DNA from: Modicisalibacter muralis | GTDB lineage: Bacteria > Pseudomonadota > Gammaproteobacteria > Pseudomonadales > Halomonadaceae | Reading direction: 5' to 3' | Assembly (NCBI RefSeq): GCF_900102945.1 | Contig: NZ_FNGI01000007.1 | Coordinates: forward strand, 148,852-212,851 | DNA length: 64,000 nt | In this document: piece by piece, positions 48,648 to 57,471 of the stretch | Position numbering within the stretch: position 1 is the first letter of the stretch | Layout of the letters: every line of letters starts with the position of its first letter | Notes under the pieces: generated by a model | Seen by the model: the letters and a program-made list of their open reading frames with translations, nothing else | What the model was told of the DNA's origin: nothing | The model's database searches: none | Translations under genes and position numbers: made by a program

Positions 48648-49538
48648 ATGGATACCCAGAGCCTGCAAGCCTTTCTCGCCGTCGCCGATAACAGCTCCTT
48701 CTCGCTGGCCGCCGAGCAGCTCTATCTGACCCAGCCGGCGGTCAGCAAGCGTATCGCCACCCTGGAGACTCAGGTCGGCGCGCGCTTGTTCGATCGGATT
48801 GGCCGGCAAGTCTCGTTGACCGAGGCCGGGCAACTTCTGCTGCCACGCGCCCGCGAGATTCTGGTGATGGTCGACGACAGCCGGCGCGCGCTGGCCAACC
48901 TGACCGGCGACGTGGGCGGCAGCCTGACCATGGCCACCAGCCACCACATCGGCCTGCATCGCTTGCCGCCGATTCTCAAGGCCTACACCCAGGCGCACCC
49001 CGAGGTGCGCATGGACATGCGCTTTCTGGATTCGGAGCAGGCCTACCAAGGCGTGCTGGATGGCGAACTGGAGATTGCCGTAGTCACGCTGGCGCCGGTG
49101 CCCGACCCGCAACTCACCGTGGTGCCGATATGGATCGACCGGCTGCGCTTCGTCTGCGGCAACGAGCATCCCTTGGCGGGGCGCGCCGCGCTACCGCTAT
49201 CCACTCTGTCGGCCTATGACGCCGTGCTACCCGGCCATCTGACCTTCACGCGCGGCATCGTCGTCGACACCTTCGCTCGCGATGGCCTCAAGGTGAACGT
49301 CGCGCTTTCCACCAATTATCTGGAAACGCTGAAGATGATGGTCGCCATCGGGCTGGGTTGGAGCGTGCTGCCGGAGTCGCTGATCGACGAAGAGGTGCAG
49401 ATACTACCCATCGAGCATAGCCCCATCGAGCGCCCGCTGGGCTATCTGGTCCACAAGAGTCGCACGCTCTCCAACGCCGCGCGCTCGATGCTAGCAATGC
49501 TCGACAACGCGGTAACGCCGCAGGCCCGCGAAGGGTAA
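48648..49538 (+). CDS. LysR-type regulator divergent from leuCDB
   Basis: 296 residues. The N-terminal winged helix (residues 1-60; FSLAAEQLYLTQPAVSKRIATLE) and the periplasmic-binding-like effector domain from about 90 are typical of LysR proteins. The position divergent from leuC resembles the leu regulators of other proteobacteria that sense 2-isopropylmalate, so a role in leucine control is likely but inferred. The 3' end faces phaC with a 30-bp gap. Confidence 0.9.
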   Translation: MDTQSLQAFLAVADNSSFSLAAEQLYLTQPAVSKRIATLETQVGARLFDRIGRQVSLTEAGQLLLPRAREILVMVDDSRRALANLTGDVGGSLTMATSHHIGLHRLPPILKAYTQAHPEVRMDMRFLDSEQAYQGVLDGELEIAVVTLAPVPDPQLTVVPIWIDRLRFVCGNEHPLAGRAALPLSTLSAYDAVLPGHLTFTRGIVVDTFARDGLKVNVALSTNYLETLKMMVAIGLGWSVLPESLIDEEVQILPIEHSPIERPLGYLVHKSRTLSNAARSMLAMLDNAVTPQAREG

Positions 49539-49568
49539 CGCGGGTCTGCCTTGAGCGAGCGTAACCGG

Positions 49569-51425
49569 TCATCCTTCAGCCGGCGCGTCGGCATTCTCAT
49601 CGAGCTTTTCCAGCACTTCGGGAATCGTCTGGCGCACGTAGCGCCCCGGCGCCGGCTCGATGATCGCAAGCTTGCCCGCGCCGGGTTGGCGCGCCGCCAC
49701 GCGCTTTTTCATGTCGACGTAACCGTTGTCGGTCATCCACGCCTGCCAATGCGGCCACCATGAACCCTCGTTGTAGGTCGCGCCCTCGAACCATTCACCG
49801 GGACTTTCAGGTAGCTCGTCGTTGGTCCAGTAGCCGTATTTGTTCTTGGCCGGTGGATTGACGATACCGGCGATATGCCCCGACCCGCCGAGCACAAAGG
49901 CCACCGGCCCCTTGGGCAATTGCGTGCCGGTGTAGGTGGTTTGCCACTTGGCGATGTGATCGTCGCGAGCCGAGACGAAATAGCTCGGCGCGGAGATCTT
50001 GCGCAGGTCGATCTTGACGCCGTCGAGCTCGATACCGTCGGGTTCGATCAGGCGATTGTTCAGGTACATGTGGCGCATATACCAGCCATGGGTGCCGGCC
50101 GGCAGGTTGGTGCCGTCGGTATTCCAGTACAGCAGGTCGAAGGCCGCCGGCGTCTCGCCCTTGAGATAGTTGTTGATATAGAACGACCAGAACAGATCGT
50201 TCTCGCGCAGCAGGTTGAAGGAGAATGCCATGACCCGGCCATCGAGATAACCATCGGCCTCGAGTTGGCGCTCGATACCCTGCAGCACCGGCTCGTTGAG
50301 AAACACGCCGATCTCGCCAGGGTCGCTGAAATCCTGCAGCGTGGCCATGTAGGTCACCGAGCGCACCTTGCGCCCACGAAACGTGCTGGTCAGATAGGCA
50401 ACGGTCGTCGCAGCCAGGGTACCGCCGACGCAATAACTGAGCAGATTGACCGATTTTTCGCCGCAGGCCTGCTCGATGGCGCCCATGGCAGCGACCGGAC
50501 CAAGCTGCATGTAATCGGCCCAGGTGATGTCGCGCTGCTCTACGCCCGGGTTGCGCCACGAGATCAGAAACACCGTGTGGCCCTGATCGACCAGCCACTT
50601 CATCATCGAGTTGTCCTGGCGCAAATCGAGGATGTAGAACTTGTTGATCCAGGGGGGGATGACCAATAACGGCGTCTTGAACACCCGCTCGGTGGTCGGA
50701 CGATACTGAATCAACTGCATCAGTTCGTTTTCGAAGACCACCTCGCCCGGCGTCACGGCGATATTCTCGCCGATGCGAAAGGCCGATTTGTCGGTCATTG
50801 CCACGTTGAGGCCTTCCGCCGAATTGGCCAGGTCCTCGCGCAGGCGCTCCAGGCCGTCGATCAGGTTCTGGCCATCGGTCTCGTGGGTGAGGCGCAGCAC
50901 CTCAGGGTTGGTGGAGACGAAATTGGTCGGCGCCATGGCGTTGATGTACTGCCGGGCGTAGAAGCGCAGGTTGCGCTGCTGTTTCTCGGGCAGGCTGTCG
51001 ATGCCATCGAGCAGTTCGTTGAGCATCCGCGCCGTCAGCAGATACTGCTGCATGATGTAGCGATAGAAAGGGTCGGTGCGCCAGGCGTCATCCTTGAAAC
51101 GCCGGTCCGAAGCTTGTGGCTCGATCACCGGCTCGGCCACCTCGCCGAGCATTTCGCGCAGGGTCCGCTGCCAGAGCTGCATCTGATCCTGGGCCAGACG
51201 CATCTGGGCGCCATACAGTGCCTGTGGGTTGAGCGATAGCGCCTCGGCGCCAGCGCGAAAGCTTTCCTGCATGTCCTTGAGCACCGAGGCACTCGCTTCG
51301 CTGGGCAATAACCGAGTCAGCATTTCCTGCAACAGCGCCTGATGCGCCTGGCCAACCGTCTCGAGTCGTTCTTTCCATTGCTCATTGGCCAGGGGATCGC
51401 CCCCCTGTTGCGGACCTGACTGCAT
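49569..51425 (-). CDS. phaC: Class I poly(3-hydroxyalkanoate) synthase
   Basis: 618 residues from ATG 51425, with AGGAGG upstream. It polymerises 3-hydroxyacyl-CoA into PHA on granule surfaces. The catalytic triad is readable: Cys332 in SYCVGG, Asp488 in SARDDHIAKW and His517 in GGSGHIAGIVNP. The box begins with Ser instead of the usual Gly (G-x-C-x-G-G), a variant reported in Halomonas synthases. It follows the phasin gene after a 109-bp gap containing a strong hairpin. Confidence 0.96.
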   Translation of the reverse strand: MQSGPQQGGDPLANEQWKERLETVGQAHQALLQEMLTRLLPSEASASVLKDMQESFRAGAEALSLNPQALYGAQMRLAQDQMQLWQRTLREMLGEVAEPVIEPQASDRRFKDDAWRTDPFYRYIMQQYLLTARMLNELLDGIDSLPEKQQRNLRFYARQYINAMAPTNFVSTNPEVLRLTHETDGQNLIDGLERLREDLANSAEGLNVAMTDKSAFRIGENIAVTPGEVVFENELMQLIQYRPTTERVFKTPLLVIPPWINKFYILDLRQDNSMMKWLVDQGHTVFLISWRNPGVEQRDITWADYMQLGPVAAMGAIEQACGEKSVNLLSYCVGGTLAATTVAYLTSTFRGRKVRSVTYMATLQDFSDPGEIGVFLNEPVLQGIERQLEADGYLDGRVMAFSFNLLRENDLFWSFYINNYLKGETPAAFDLLYWNTDGTNLPAGTHGWYMRHMYLNNRLIEPDGIELDGVKIDLRKISAPSYFVSARDDHIAKWQTTYTGTQLPKGPVAFVLGGSGHIAGIVNPPAKNKYGYWTNDELPESPGEWFEGATYNEGSWWPHWQAWMTDNGYVDMKKRVAARQPGAGKLAIIEPAPGRYVRQTIPEVLEKLDENADAPAEG

Positions 51426-51483
51426 AACGCCTCCTGATAGGTTTCCAGCGAACCATCCATGATCTCCGCGGACTCGCGGCAAG

Positions 51484-51516
51484 GTGAAGAGAGCCGGCAG
51501 CGCCGGCGCTCTTCAC
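51484..51516 (-). terminator. Long hairpin between phaP and phaC
   Basis: GTGAAGAG and CTCTTCAC arms with an inner GCCGGC pairing form a long stem. No T run follows on the minus strand, so partial termination or mRNA processing that sets the phasin/synthase ratio is more likely than full termination. Confidence 0.55.
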
Positions 51517-51534
51517 CCACGCACCATTGACCTC

Positions 51535-51978
51535 TCACGAGCTCTTGCTGGCGTCGCTCTTGTTGCCGCCACGCGACGACTGGCTGGCAGACTTGGCCGG
51601 TTCGGCAGCGGCCTTGGTCGCTTCGCTGGCCTGATTGGCAGCCTTCTGGCTCGCTTCGTTGAAGACGCTTTCCAACTCGTTTTTAAAGGCCATGCTCAAC
51701 TCGGTCATGGCACGGGCGTCTTCCAGCATCTGCTGGGAGAGCTCGTTCATGATTTCGGTCTGGCGCTGGGTGAAGTCGCGCATGTCCTCGCCATCGCGAA
51801 TCTCGGAGGCGGCGCGCATACGCTCGGTGCCGAGTTGGCTATAGCGCTTCATCGACTCGAGCTGGTATTGGGTCATCTTCTCCATATTGTCCAGCATCAA
51901 GCCATTGAGCTTGCGCATCGGTTCGAAGAAGTTACGGGTCTGATCGGTGAAGGCGTTGAACATCTGGTCCTGCTGCAT
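51535..51978 (-). CDS. phaP: Phasin (PHA granule-associated protein)
   Basis: 147 residues from ATG 51978. It is almost wholly helical and amphipathic, with the phasin_2-like core MFNAFTDQTRNFFEPMRKL and a Lys/Ala/Ser-rich tail (AAAEPAKSASQSSRGG). Phasins coat PHA granules and limit their size. Direct position ahead of phaC supports the call. The upstream in-frame extension lacks a ribosome binding site. Confidence 0.88.
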   Translation of the reverse strand: MQQDQMFNAFTDQTRNFFEPMRKLNGLMLDNMEKMTQYQLESMKRYSQLGTERMRAASEIRDGEDMRDFTQRQTEIMNELSQQMLEDARAMTELSMAFKNELESVFNEASQKAANQASEATKAAAEPAKSASQSSRGGNKSDASKSS

Positions 51979-52154
51979 GACGAATCCCTCCTGATGAGCG
52001 GAACAATCGAGACAGTGCGCACCCATGCTGCACTGCACAAAGCGTAGTCTGCCCTGCATCAGGTTGCAATACGATGTCGTGCCCAGCATCGAGCCGATCG
52101 GGCAGCGGCACCCCGGTTCTCACCTCGATAATTACCGGCAGATGATTGACTGAC

Positions 52155-52535
52155 TCAAGGCTTCCGGTTCTGGCGTGATTTGGCGGAGGCGCTGGCCTTG
52201 GGTTTCACGTTTTCATCGGTATCGCTATCGGCTTTTTCCTTGCCAGCCGCCGTCGCGCTGCCAGCCTGACGCAGCATATCCATCATCATTTGCTGGTAGT
52301 TGCCGAAATTGGCCATGCCTTGGCTCAGGCCCTGCTGTATTCCCTGTGGCATGCCTTGCGCCCCCTGCTGCATGAACAGCTGCATCAAACTCCAGGGGTC
52401 GTAGCCTTCGGCCCCGGCCTCCATCTGCTGTTGAATGCGTGACATCACATCGCGCTGAAACGACTCGACATCGGGCAGGCCCAGCGACTGGCGAAACTCG
52501 GCGGGGGTCAGGTCGAACTCGACATTAATCTTCAT
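52155..52535 (-). CDS. DUF6489-like small protein in the PHA region
   Basis: 126 residues from ATG 52535. It begins MKINVEFDLTPAEFRQSLGL, a pattern I associate with DUF6489. The middle is Gln/Met/Gly-rich (QQGAQGMPQGIQQGLSQGM) and the end is a basic, Ser/Lys-rich tail. No signal peptide. Proteins like this occur beside phasin genes, so a granule-related or regulatory role is plausible but unproven. The ribosome binding site is weak, which leaves some doubt about the start. Confidence 0.7.
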   Translation of the reverse strand: MKINVEFDLTPAEFRQSLGLPDVESFQRDVMSRIQQQMEAGAEGYDPWSLMQLFMQQGAQGMPQGIQQGLSQGMANFGNYQQMMMDMLRQAGSATAAGKEKADSDTDENVKPKASASAKSRQNRKP

Positions 52536-52734
52536 GGCATGACTCGGTCGCGAAACAAGATGACTTTGAGTGTAGCAGTCGGCGTTATCGCAGGCGCACG
52601 ACCTTGGGCATGCTAAAGACAATGCTTCTAAAGTTCAGGCTAAAGCGCTAAACCGTGAAAAATTCATCAATATGGTCTTGAGTAAGAGGCGTAGACCAAT
52701 TTGGCGACGAATTAACGATAAAAAGGACAAACAC

Positions 52735-53271
52735 ATGCGACGTTACTATTTCCTGGTTCCCGATTCGCAGACAACGGTCAATATCGCGCATGAGCTGACC
52801 GAGCTTGGGCTGGGTCGAAACGAAGTCCATGTGATGGGCAAGGACCATGACCTGCTCGACAAGGAAAAGCTCAACGAGGCAACGCTGATTCAAACATCGG
52901 ATGTTTTCAATGCCGGGAAGCGCGGCCTGATGATCGGCGTCCCGCTAGGGCTGGTGCTAGGCATCGTCATTGCCAGCATTCTGGCGTTTCCCACCACCTA
53001 CGAAGGCAAGGCCGTGCTGGTCATCCTGATGGGCTTTTTTGGCGGCCTGTTTGGATTGTGGGCGAGTACGCTGGTCGGTGTTTCGGTGCAGGACGTGAAG
53101 GTCGAAAAATTTCGCAACGACCTCGAGCGCGGCGCGTTCTTGATGATGGTCGACCCGCCGCCCGAGCGCGAAGAGGAAATCACCTCGATCATTCACCGAC
53201 ATCACCCGGAAGTGACGATCGAGCAGATGACGCCGGATGAACGGCATCACGCCGAAGGCGAAGGCCATTGA
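52735..53271 (+). CDS. DUF1269-like membrane protein
   Basis: 178 residues from ATG 52735, with AAAAGGAC upstream. The N-terminal RRYYFLVPDSQTTVNIAHEL and VMGKDHD segments form a small soluble fold. Two membrane helices follow at about 63-84 and 92-115 (LMIGVPLGLVLGIVIASIL, VILMGFFGGLFGLWAS). The last 30 residues are His/Glu-rich (HHPEVTIEQM, HHAEGEGH) and might bind metal. The function of the family is unknown; it converges on aroC with the repeat element in between. Confidence 0.75.
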   Translation: MRRYYFLVPDSQTTVNIAHELTELGLGRNEVHVMGKDHDLLDKEKLNEATLIQTSDVFNAGKRGLMIGVPLGLVLGIVIASILAFPTTYEGKAVLVILMGFFGGLFGLWASTLVGVSVQDVKVEKFRNDLERGAFLMMVDPPPEREEEITSIIHRHHPEVTIEQMTPDERHHAEGEGH

Positions 53272-53293
53272 CTCTAAGTTAGGACAGCCTAGG

Positions 53294-53456
53294 AATCACT
53301 GACAGAAATTGCCGAACGAAGTGATGCGGGCGTCGCTACCTCGCAAGGCGCCCGGAGCACAGAAAGCGAGACATAACATGAGCTAGGTGAGCTTTCGACC
53401 GGGCTCGCGTTCGAGCACCGCGTAACACAGCGATTCGTTCGTGCAGGCATTTATGC
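53294..53456 (-). repeat. ~160-bp structured repeat, copy A (3' of aroC)
   Basis: Read on the minus strand, the element starts nine bases after the aroC stop and matches copy B (56258-56419) at roughly three quarters of positions by eye, with a single one-base gap in the middle. Conserved blocks include ATAAATGCCTGCACG, AGCCCGGTCGA, CTCATGTTATG and CGCCCGCATCA. Local hairpin at 53403-53416 and an 8-bp end-to-end pairing (53434-53441 with 53313-53320) both show compensatory changes in copy B. A 53-codon ORF (ATG 53450 to TAG 53289, minus strand) spans it but is broken in copy B. Candidate structured RNA or REP-like element. Confidence 0.8.
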
Positions 53457-53464
53457 ATGATTCC

Positions 53465-54550
53465 TCAGGTCAGGCGCGGCGTGTCGACGCGCACGTCGGC
53501 GTTCTGCGCGCGGTGTCGCAGCAGGTGATCGATCAGCGTCAGGGCCATCATCGCTTCGGCAATCGGCGTGGCACGAATGCCCACGCAGGGGTCGTGACGC
53601 CCCTTGGTGATGACTTCGACCGGGTTGCCGTGCCGGTCGATCGAGCGCCCCGGCTGGGTAATGCTCGAGGTCGGCTTCAAGGCCAGATGCGCAACCAATG
53701 GCTGGCCGGAGCTGATGCCACCCAGCACGCCACCGGCATGATTGGACTGGAAGCCCTGTGGCGTCATCTCGTCACGGTGCTCGCTGCCGCGCTGGGTCAC
53801 GGCAGCGAAGCCGTCGCCGATCTCCACGCCCTTGACGGCATTGATGCTCATCAGGCCATGCGCCAGCTCGGCATCGAGGCGGTCAAAAATCGGCTCGCCC
53901 AGCCCCACCGGCACGCCTTCGGCGACCACGCTGATTCTGGCACCGACCGAATCCTGATCGCGACGCAGCTGGTCCATGAATGCCTCGAGCTCGGCAACCT
54001 TATCGGGATCGGGGCAGAAGAAGGCATTGTCGTTGACGCCGTCCCACGACTTGAAATCGATGGCGATAGGGCCGAGTTGGCTCATGTAGCCGCGCACGAC
54101 GATGCCCTGCGTGGCCAGGTATTTCTTGGCGATGGCCCCGGCGGCGACACGCATGGCGGTTTCGCGGGCACTCGAGCGGCCACCGCCACGATAGTCGCGA
54201 ACGCCGTACTTGTGATGATAGGTGTAGTCGGCATGCGCCGGGCGAAACCGGTCCTTGATGGCGGAGTAATCCTTGGAGCGCTGATCGGTGTTCTCGATCA
54301 GCAGCCCAATCGGCGTGCCGGTGGTCACGCCTTCGAACACGCCCGAGAGAATGCGCACTGCGTCCGGCTCGCGGCGTTGGGTGGTATGGCGCGAGGTGCC
54401 GGGGCGGCGACGATTCAGGTCGTCTTGCAGATCGGCCTCGGTCAGCGGCAACCCTGGCGGGCAACCGTCGACGATGGCGCCCAACGCCGGGCCATGGCTT
54501 TCGCCGAAGGTGGTCACGGTGAACAGCTTACCGAAGGTGTTGCCGGACAT
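53465..54550 (-). CDS. aroC: Chorismate synthase
   Basis: 361 residues. It makes chorismate from EPSP with reduced FMN. Family signatures are visible: [18 protein letters not shown] near the start, the [18 protein letters not shown] loop and [15 protein letters not shown] near the end. It follows prmB by eleven bases, the usual prmB-aroC order. The repeat copy A follows the stop codon. Confidence 0.98.
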   Translation of the reverse strand: MSGNTFGKLFTVTTFGESHGPALGAIVDGCPPGLPLTEADLQDDLNRRRPGTSRHTTQRREPDAVRILSGVFEGVTTGTPIGLLIENTDQRSKDYSAIKDRFRPAHADYTYHHKYGVRDYRGGGRSSARETAMRVAAGAIAKKYLATQGIVVRGYMSQLGPIAIDFKSWDGVNDNAFFCPDPDKVAELEAFMDQLRRDQDSVGARISVVAEGVPVGLGEPIFDRLDAELAHGLMSINAVKGVEIGDGFAAVTQRGSEHRDEMTPQGFQSNHAGGVLGGISSGQPLVAHLALKPTSSITQPGRSIDRHGNPVEVITKGRHDPCVGIRATPIAEAMMALTLIDHLLRHRAQNADVRVDTPRLT

Positions 54551-54561
54551 TCAGCGTTTCC

Positions 54562-55536
54562 TCAATAGGGCTCAGACGAGGTGGGAGGCTCGAAGTGAGA
54601 AGCATAGTCGTCGAGTTCGCCGGTGGTCAGCGCGAATACGCCGTGACCGCCACGCTCGAACTCGAGCCACAAGAACGGCACCGCCGGAAAGGCCGCCTCC
54701 AGGTGACGGTCGGAGTTGCCGACCTCGACGATCAGCACGCCATCGTCGTTGAGATGCCCACGCGCCTCGCGCAGCACCCGGCGCACGATAGCCAGGCCGT
54801 CATCGCCGGCGCCCAGCGCCAGCGTTGGCTCGTGGCGGAACTCCTCGGGCATGGCGGCGAGGTCGCGCGCATCGACATAAGGCGGATTGGCGACGATCAG
54901 ATCGTAGCGCTGGCCGGCCACGCCATCGAACACGTCGGACAGCACCGCACGCACCCGGGCGCCGACGTCGTGGCGGGTAATGTTGGCCTTGGCCACCTCG
55001 AGGGCATCGGCGCTGATGTCGACCAGATCGACCTCGGCGGTGGGCAGATGCAACGCCGTGGCGATGCCAATGCATCCCGAGCCGGTACACAGGTCGAGCA
55101 CCCGCGACGGCGGATGGTCGGGGAACCAGGCGGCGAAGTCGTGTTCGATCAGCTCGGCGATCGGCGAGCGCGGAATCAATACCCGCTCATCGACCTCGAA
55201 GGGATAACCGGCGAAGAACGCCTCGCCGAGCAGATACGGCAGCGGCTTGCGGGTTTCGATACGCGCACGTACCAACGCCACGATGCGAACTCGTTCGATA
55301 CCCAACAGGCGCGCGTCGAGCACCGAGGGATCGACGTCCCAGGGCAGGTGCAATGCGCCGAGCGTGAGCGCTACCGCCTCGTCCCAGGCGCTGGTGGTGC
55401 CATGACCGAAATGCAGTCGATAGGCATGGAACTCGCTGGTCGCCCAGCGCAGGCAGTCGCGCAGCGTGACGAGTTCGTCGGCGAGTTGCCGGTCGTCTAG
55501 GGTCAGGCTGGATACGGCGGCGAGTCGGGAGGTCAC
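54562..55536 (-). CDS. prmB: 50S ribosomal protein L3 glutamine methyltransferase
   Basis: 324 residues from GTG 55536, with AGGA nine bases upstream; upstream in-frame starts lack such a site. It methylates the side-chain amide of a Gln in ribosomal protein L3. SAM motif I is [14 protein letters not shown] and the catalytic [12 protein letters not shown] motif IV is present. [12 protein letters not shown] is characteristic of HemK/PrmB proteins. It is divergent from smrB across 125 bp. Confidence 0.94.
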   Translation of the reverse strand: MTSRLAAVSSLTLDDRQLADELVTLRDCLRWATSEFHAYRLHFGHGTTSAWDEAVALTLGALHLPWDVDPSVLDARLLGIERVRIVALVRARIETRKPLPYLLGEAFFAGYPFEVDERVLIPRSPIAELIEHDFAAWFPDHPPSRVLDLCTGSGCIGIATALHLPTAEVDLVDISADALEVAKANITRHDVGARVRAVLSDVFDGVAGQRYDLIVANPPYVDARDLAAMPEEFRHEPTLALGAGDDGLAIVRRVLREARGHLNDDGVLIVEVGNSDRHLEAAFPAVPFLWLEFERGGHGVFALTTGELDDYASHFEPPTSSEPY

Positions 55537-55661
55537 GCGGCGTCCTGTAACAAGGCTAGGGGAGTTCGCCATTGTACCCGTCAAGCCAGACGCTGCCAAA
55601 ACTGCCGCGCTTGACGATATACTGGACGCCTGCGAAATCCACAGCGCTAACCGAGAGAGTA

Positions 55662-56249
55662 ATGAGCCGACGCCACTCCACGCCCGACGACGAGGAGATT
55701 CGCCTGTTCCGCCAGGCGTTGGAAGGCGCTGGCGTGCGGCGGCTATCGAACGATCGCGCCGACCCCGGAAAACGCCCGCGCCATGATGCCGAAAGCCTCG
55801 CCGAGCGACGCGATGCGGCTATTTCCGCGCCGCCCAGCACCCTGGCGAGCCGCACCAGCGACGGTCGCGTCGAGCCGGTACGCCCCAGCGCCAGCCTCGA
55901 TTTCAGCGTGCCCGACCTGCCCCACCGCACGCGCACTGCGCTGAAGCGCGGCCAGCTCCCCTGGGAAGCCGGCCTCGACCTGCACGGCCATACCATCGAC
56001 GAAGCGCGTAACGAACTGGAGCGTTTTTTGCTCGATGCTCGTGCCCAGCGCATGCGTTGCGTGCTGGTGGTGCATGGCAAGGCGCGCACCAGCATGAATA
56101 GCGGCATGACCGATTACCCGGTGATCAAGAGCCACGTCAACGCCTGGCTGCGCGAATGGCCCAGCGTGCTGGCGTTCTGCTCGGCGCGCGATCTCGATGG
56201 TGGCACCGGCGCGGTGTATGTGTTGCTGCGCCGTCGCGGCGAGGTCTGA
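55662..56249 (+). CDS. smrB: Smr domain endonuclease SmrB
   Basis: 195 residues from ATG 55662. The first 100 residues are linker-like; the C-terminal Smr domain (about 105-190) shows [15 protein letters not shown] and VVHGKARTS, the two signature motifs. SmrB cleaves mRNA at collided ribosomes in E. coli, where it is also divergent from prmB. Repeat copy B begins nine bases after its stop. Confidence 0.93.
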   Translation: MSRRHSTPDDEEIRLFRQALEGAGVRRLSNDRADPGKRPRHDAESLAERRDAAISAPPSTLASRTSDGRVEPVRPSASLDFSVPDLPHRTRTALKRGQLPWEAGLDLHGHTIDEARNELERFLLDARAQRMRCVLVVHGKARTSMNSGMTDYPVIKSHVNAWLREWPSVLAFCSARDLDGGTGAVYVLLRRRGEV

Positions 56250-56257
56250 GAATCCCG

Positions 56258-56419
56258 TATAAATGCCTGCACGGGCGAATGGCAGCGTTGCGCGGTACTG
56301 GTGCGCCAGCCCGGTCGAGACTCACCTAACTCATGTTATGCCTCGCCTTCTGTGTTCCGTGCGTCTTGCCACGCAGCGGCGCCCGCATCATCCCGCTCGG
56401 CGATTTATTCAGCGATTCT
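56258..56419 (+). repeat. ~160-bp structured repeat, copy B (3' of smrB)
   Basis: Read on the plus strand, it begins nine bases after the smrB stop and ends against the rssA stop. Relative to copy A, the hairpin at 56297-56310 has a C-G pair swapped for G-C. The end-to-end helix (56272-56279 with 56392-56399) has one A-U changed to G-C and one to a G-U wobble. A single-base deletion breaks the reading frame found in copy A, so coding is not what is conserved. Same orientation relative to the upstream gene as copy A, and opposite on the chromosome. Confidence 0.8.
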
Positions 56420-57451
56420 CTAATTGGCGGGCTTGCCCACCGCCGGCTCACTGATCATCACCTGCCCACCACCCGGTATGACGCCTTCGCGTCCCTCGAA
56501 GCGATCCAGCGCCTGCGAGGCCAGGTGCCGACCCAGGCGAATCAACGCTTCGGCGCGGTGGAATTCATAGGCGCCGCAGACCGTCTTGGGAATATCGACC
56601 AATATATCCGGCGGGTAGCCGGCAATCTTGTACTTGGCCAGTGCCCCCTGAGTGATCTCGAACGATGCCAGCATGATGTCGAGCTTGCTCCAGGCGCGCT
56701 CGGCGGCCTTCTTACGGCTCGTCTCTTCATCATCGCTCTCCTCGTCTTCGTCGGCGCCGCCGAAGATACGCTGCGCACGCCCACGCACGCCGCCCAGCCA
56801 GCCGGAGAACCCTTTGCCCTGGGCCTCGAGCCGGGCCTCTCGCGCCTGCTCCTCGGCCACCTCGTCGGGCGGCAGCAAGTCCTCCAGGGTGACCGGCTGA
56901 TGGGTCTGGGCGGTGGCGTTGACGGCGAGAATCAGATCGGCCTGGGCCGATACCGTGGGAATGATCGGCAGCGGATTCATCAAGCCGCCATCGACCAATA
57001 CCTGGTCGCCCAGCTTCACCGGCGTGATGATCCCCGGCACGGCGATGGAGGCACGAATGGCACGCAGCAACGGGCCGTTCTGAAACCAGACCTCGCGTTG
57101 ACGATTGAGATCGGTAGCCACGGTGGTCACCCGAATCGGCAGATCCTCGAGCAGCGTATCGCCGACCAGGCTTTCGAGCTTGTTCATTACCCGGTTGGCG
57201 CGCATCGCGCCCATCGGGCTCCAGGTCACATCGACCAGCTTGAGGATGTCGAAGTAATCGAGCTTGCAGACCCAGTCACGATAGCCATCGAGCTGGCCGG
57301 CCGCATAAACGCCACCGATCAGCGCGCCCATCGAGCAGCCGGAAATGGCCACGATCTCGTAACCCCGGGCGACGACTTCATCGATCACGCCGATATGCGC
57401 ATAACCGCGTGCCCCGCCACTGCCCAGCACCAGGGCGATGCGTTTGTCCAT
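56420..57451 (-). CDS. rssA: Patatin-like phospholipase family protein (RssA-like)
   Basis: 343 residues from ATG 57451, with GGGAGG upstream. It has the patatin dyad: oxyanion loop LGSGGARGYAHIG, nucleophile Ser in SGCSMGALIGG and Asp in LVDGGLMNPLP (DGG). The C-terminal third adds a charged, Glu/Asp-rich linker (DEDEESDDEETSRKK) and a further small domain. Patatins hydrolyse acyl esters; the substrate here is unknown. The start lies 20 bases after the stop of the upstream hydrolase gene. Confidence 0.88.
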   Translation of the reverse strand: MDKRIALVLGSGGARGYAHIGVIDEVVARGYEIVAISGCSMGALIGGVYAAGQLDGYRDWVCKLDYFDILKLVDVTWSPMGAMRANRVMNKLESLVGDTLLEDLPIRVTTVATDLNRQREVWFQNGPLLRAIRASIAVPGIITPVKLGDQVLVDGGLMNPLPIIPTVSAQADLILAVNATAQTHQPVTLEDLLPPDEVAEEQAREARLEAQGKGFSGWLGGVRGRAQRIFGGADEDEESDDEETSRKKAAERAWSKLDIMLASFEITQGALAKYKIAGYPPDILVDIPKTVCGAYEFHRAEALIRLGRHLASQALDRFEGREGVIPGGGQVMISEPAVGKPAN

Positions 57452-57471
57452 GCCAGCCTCCCTGCGCGGCT

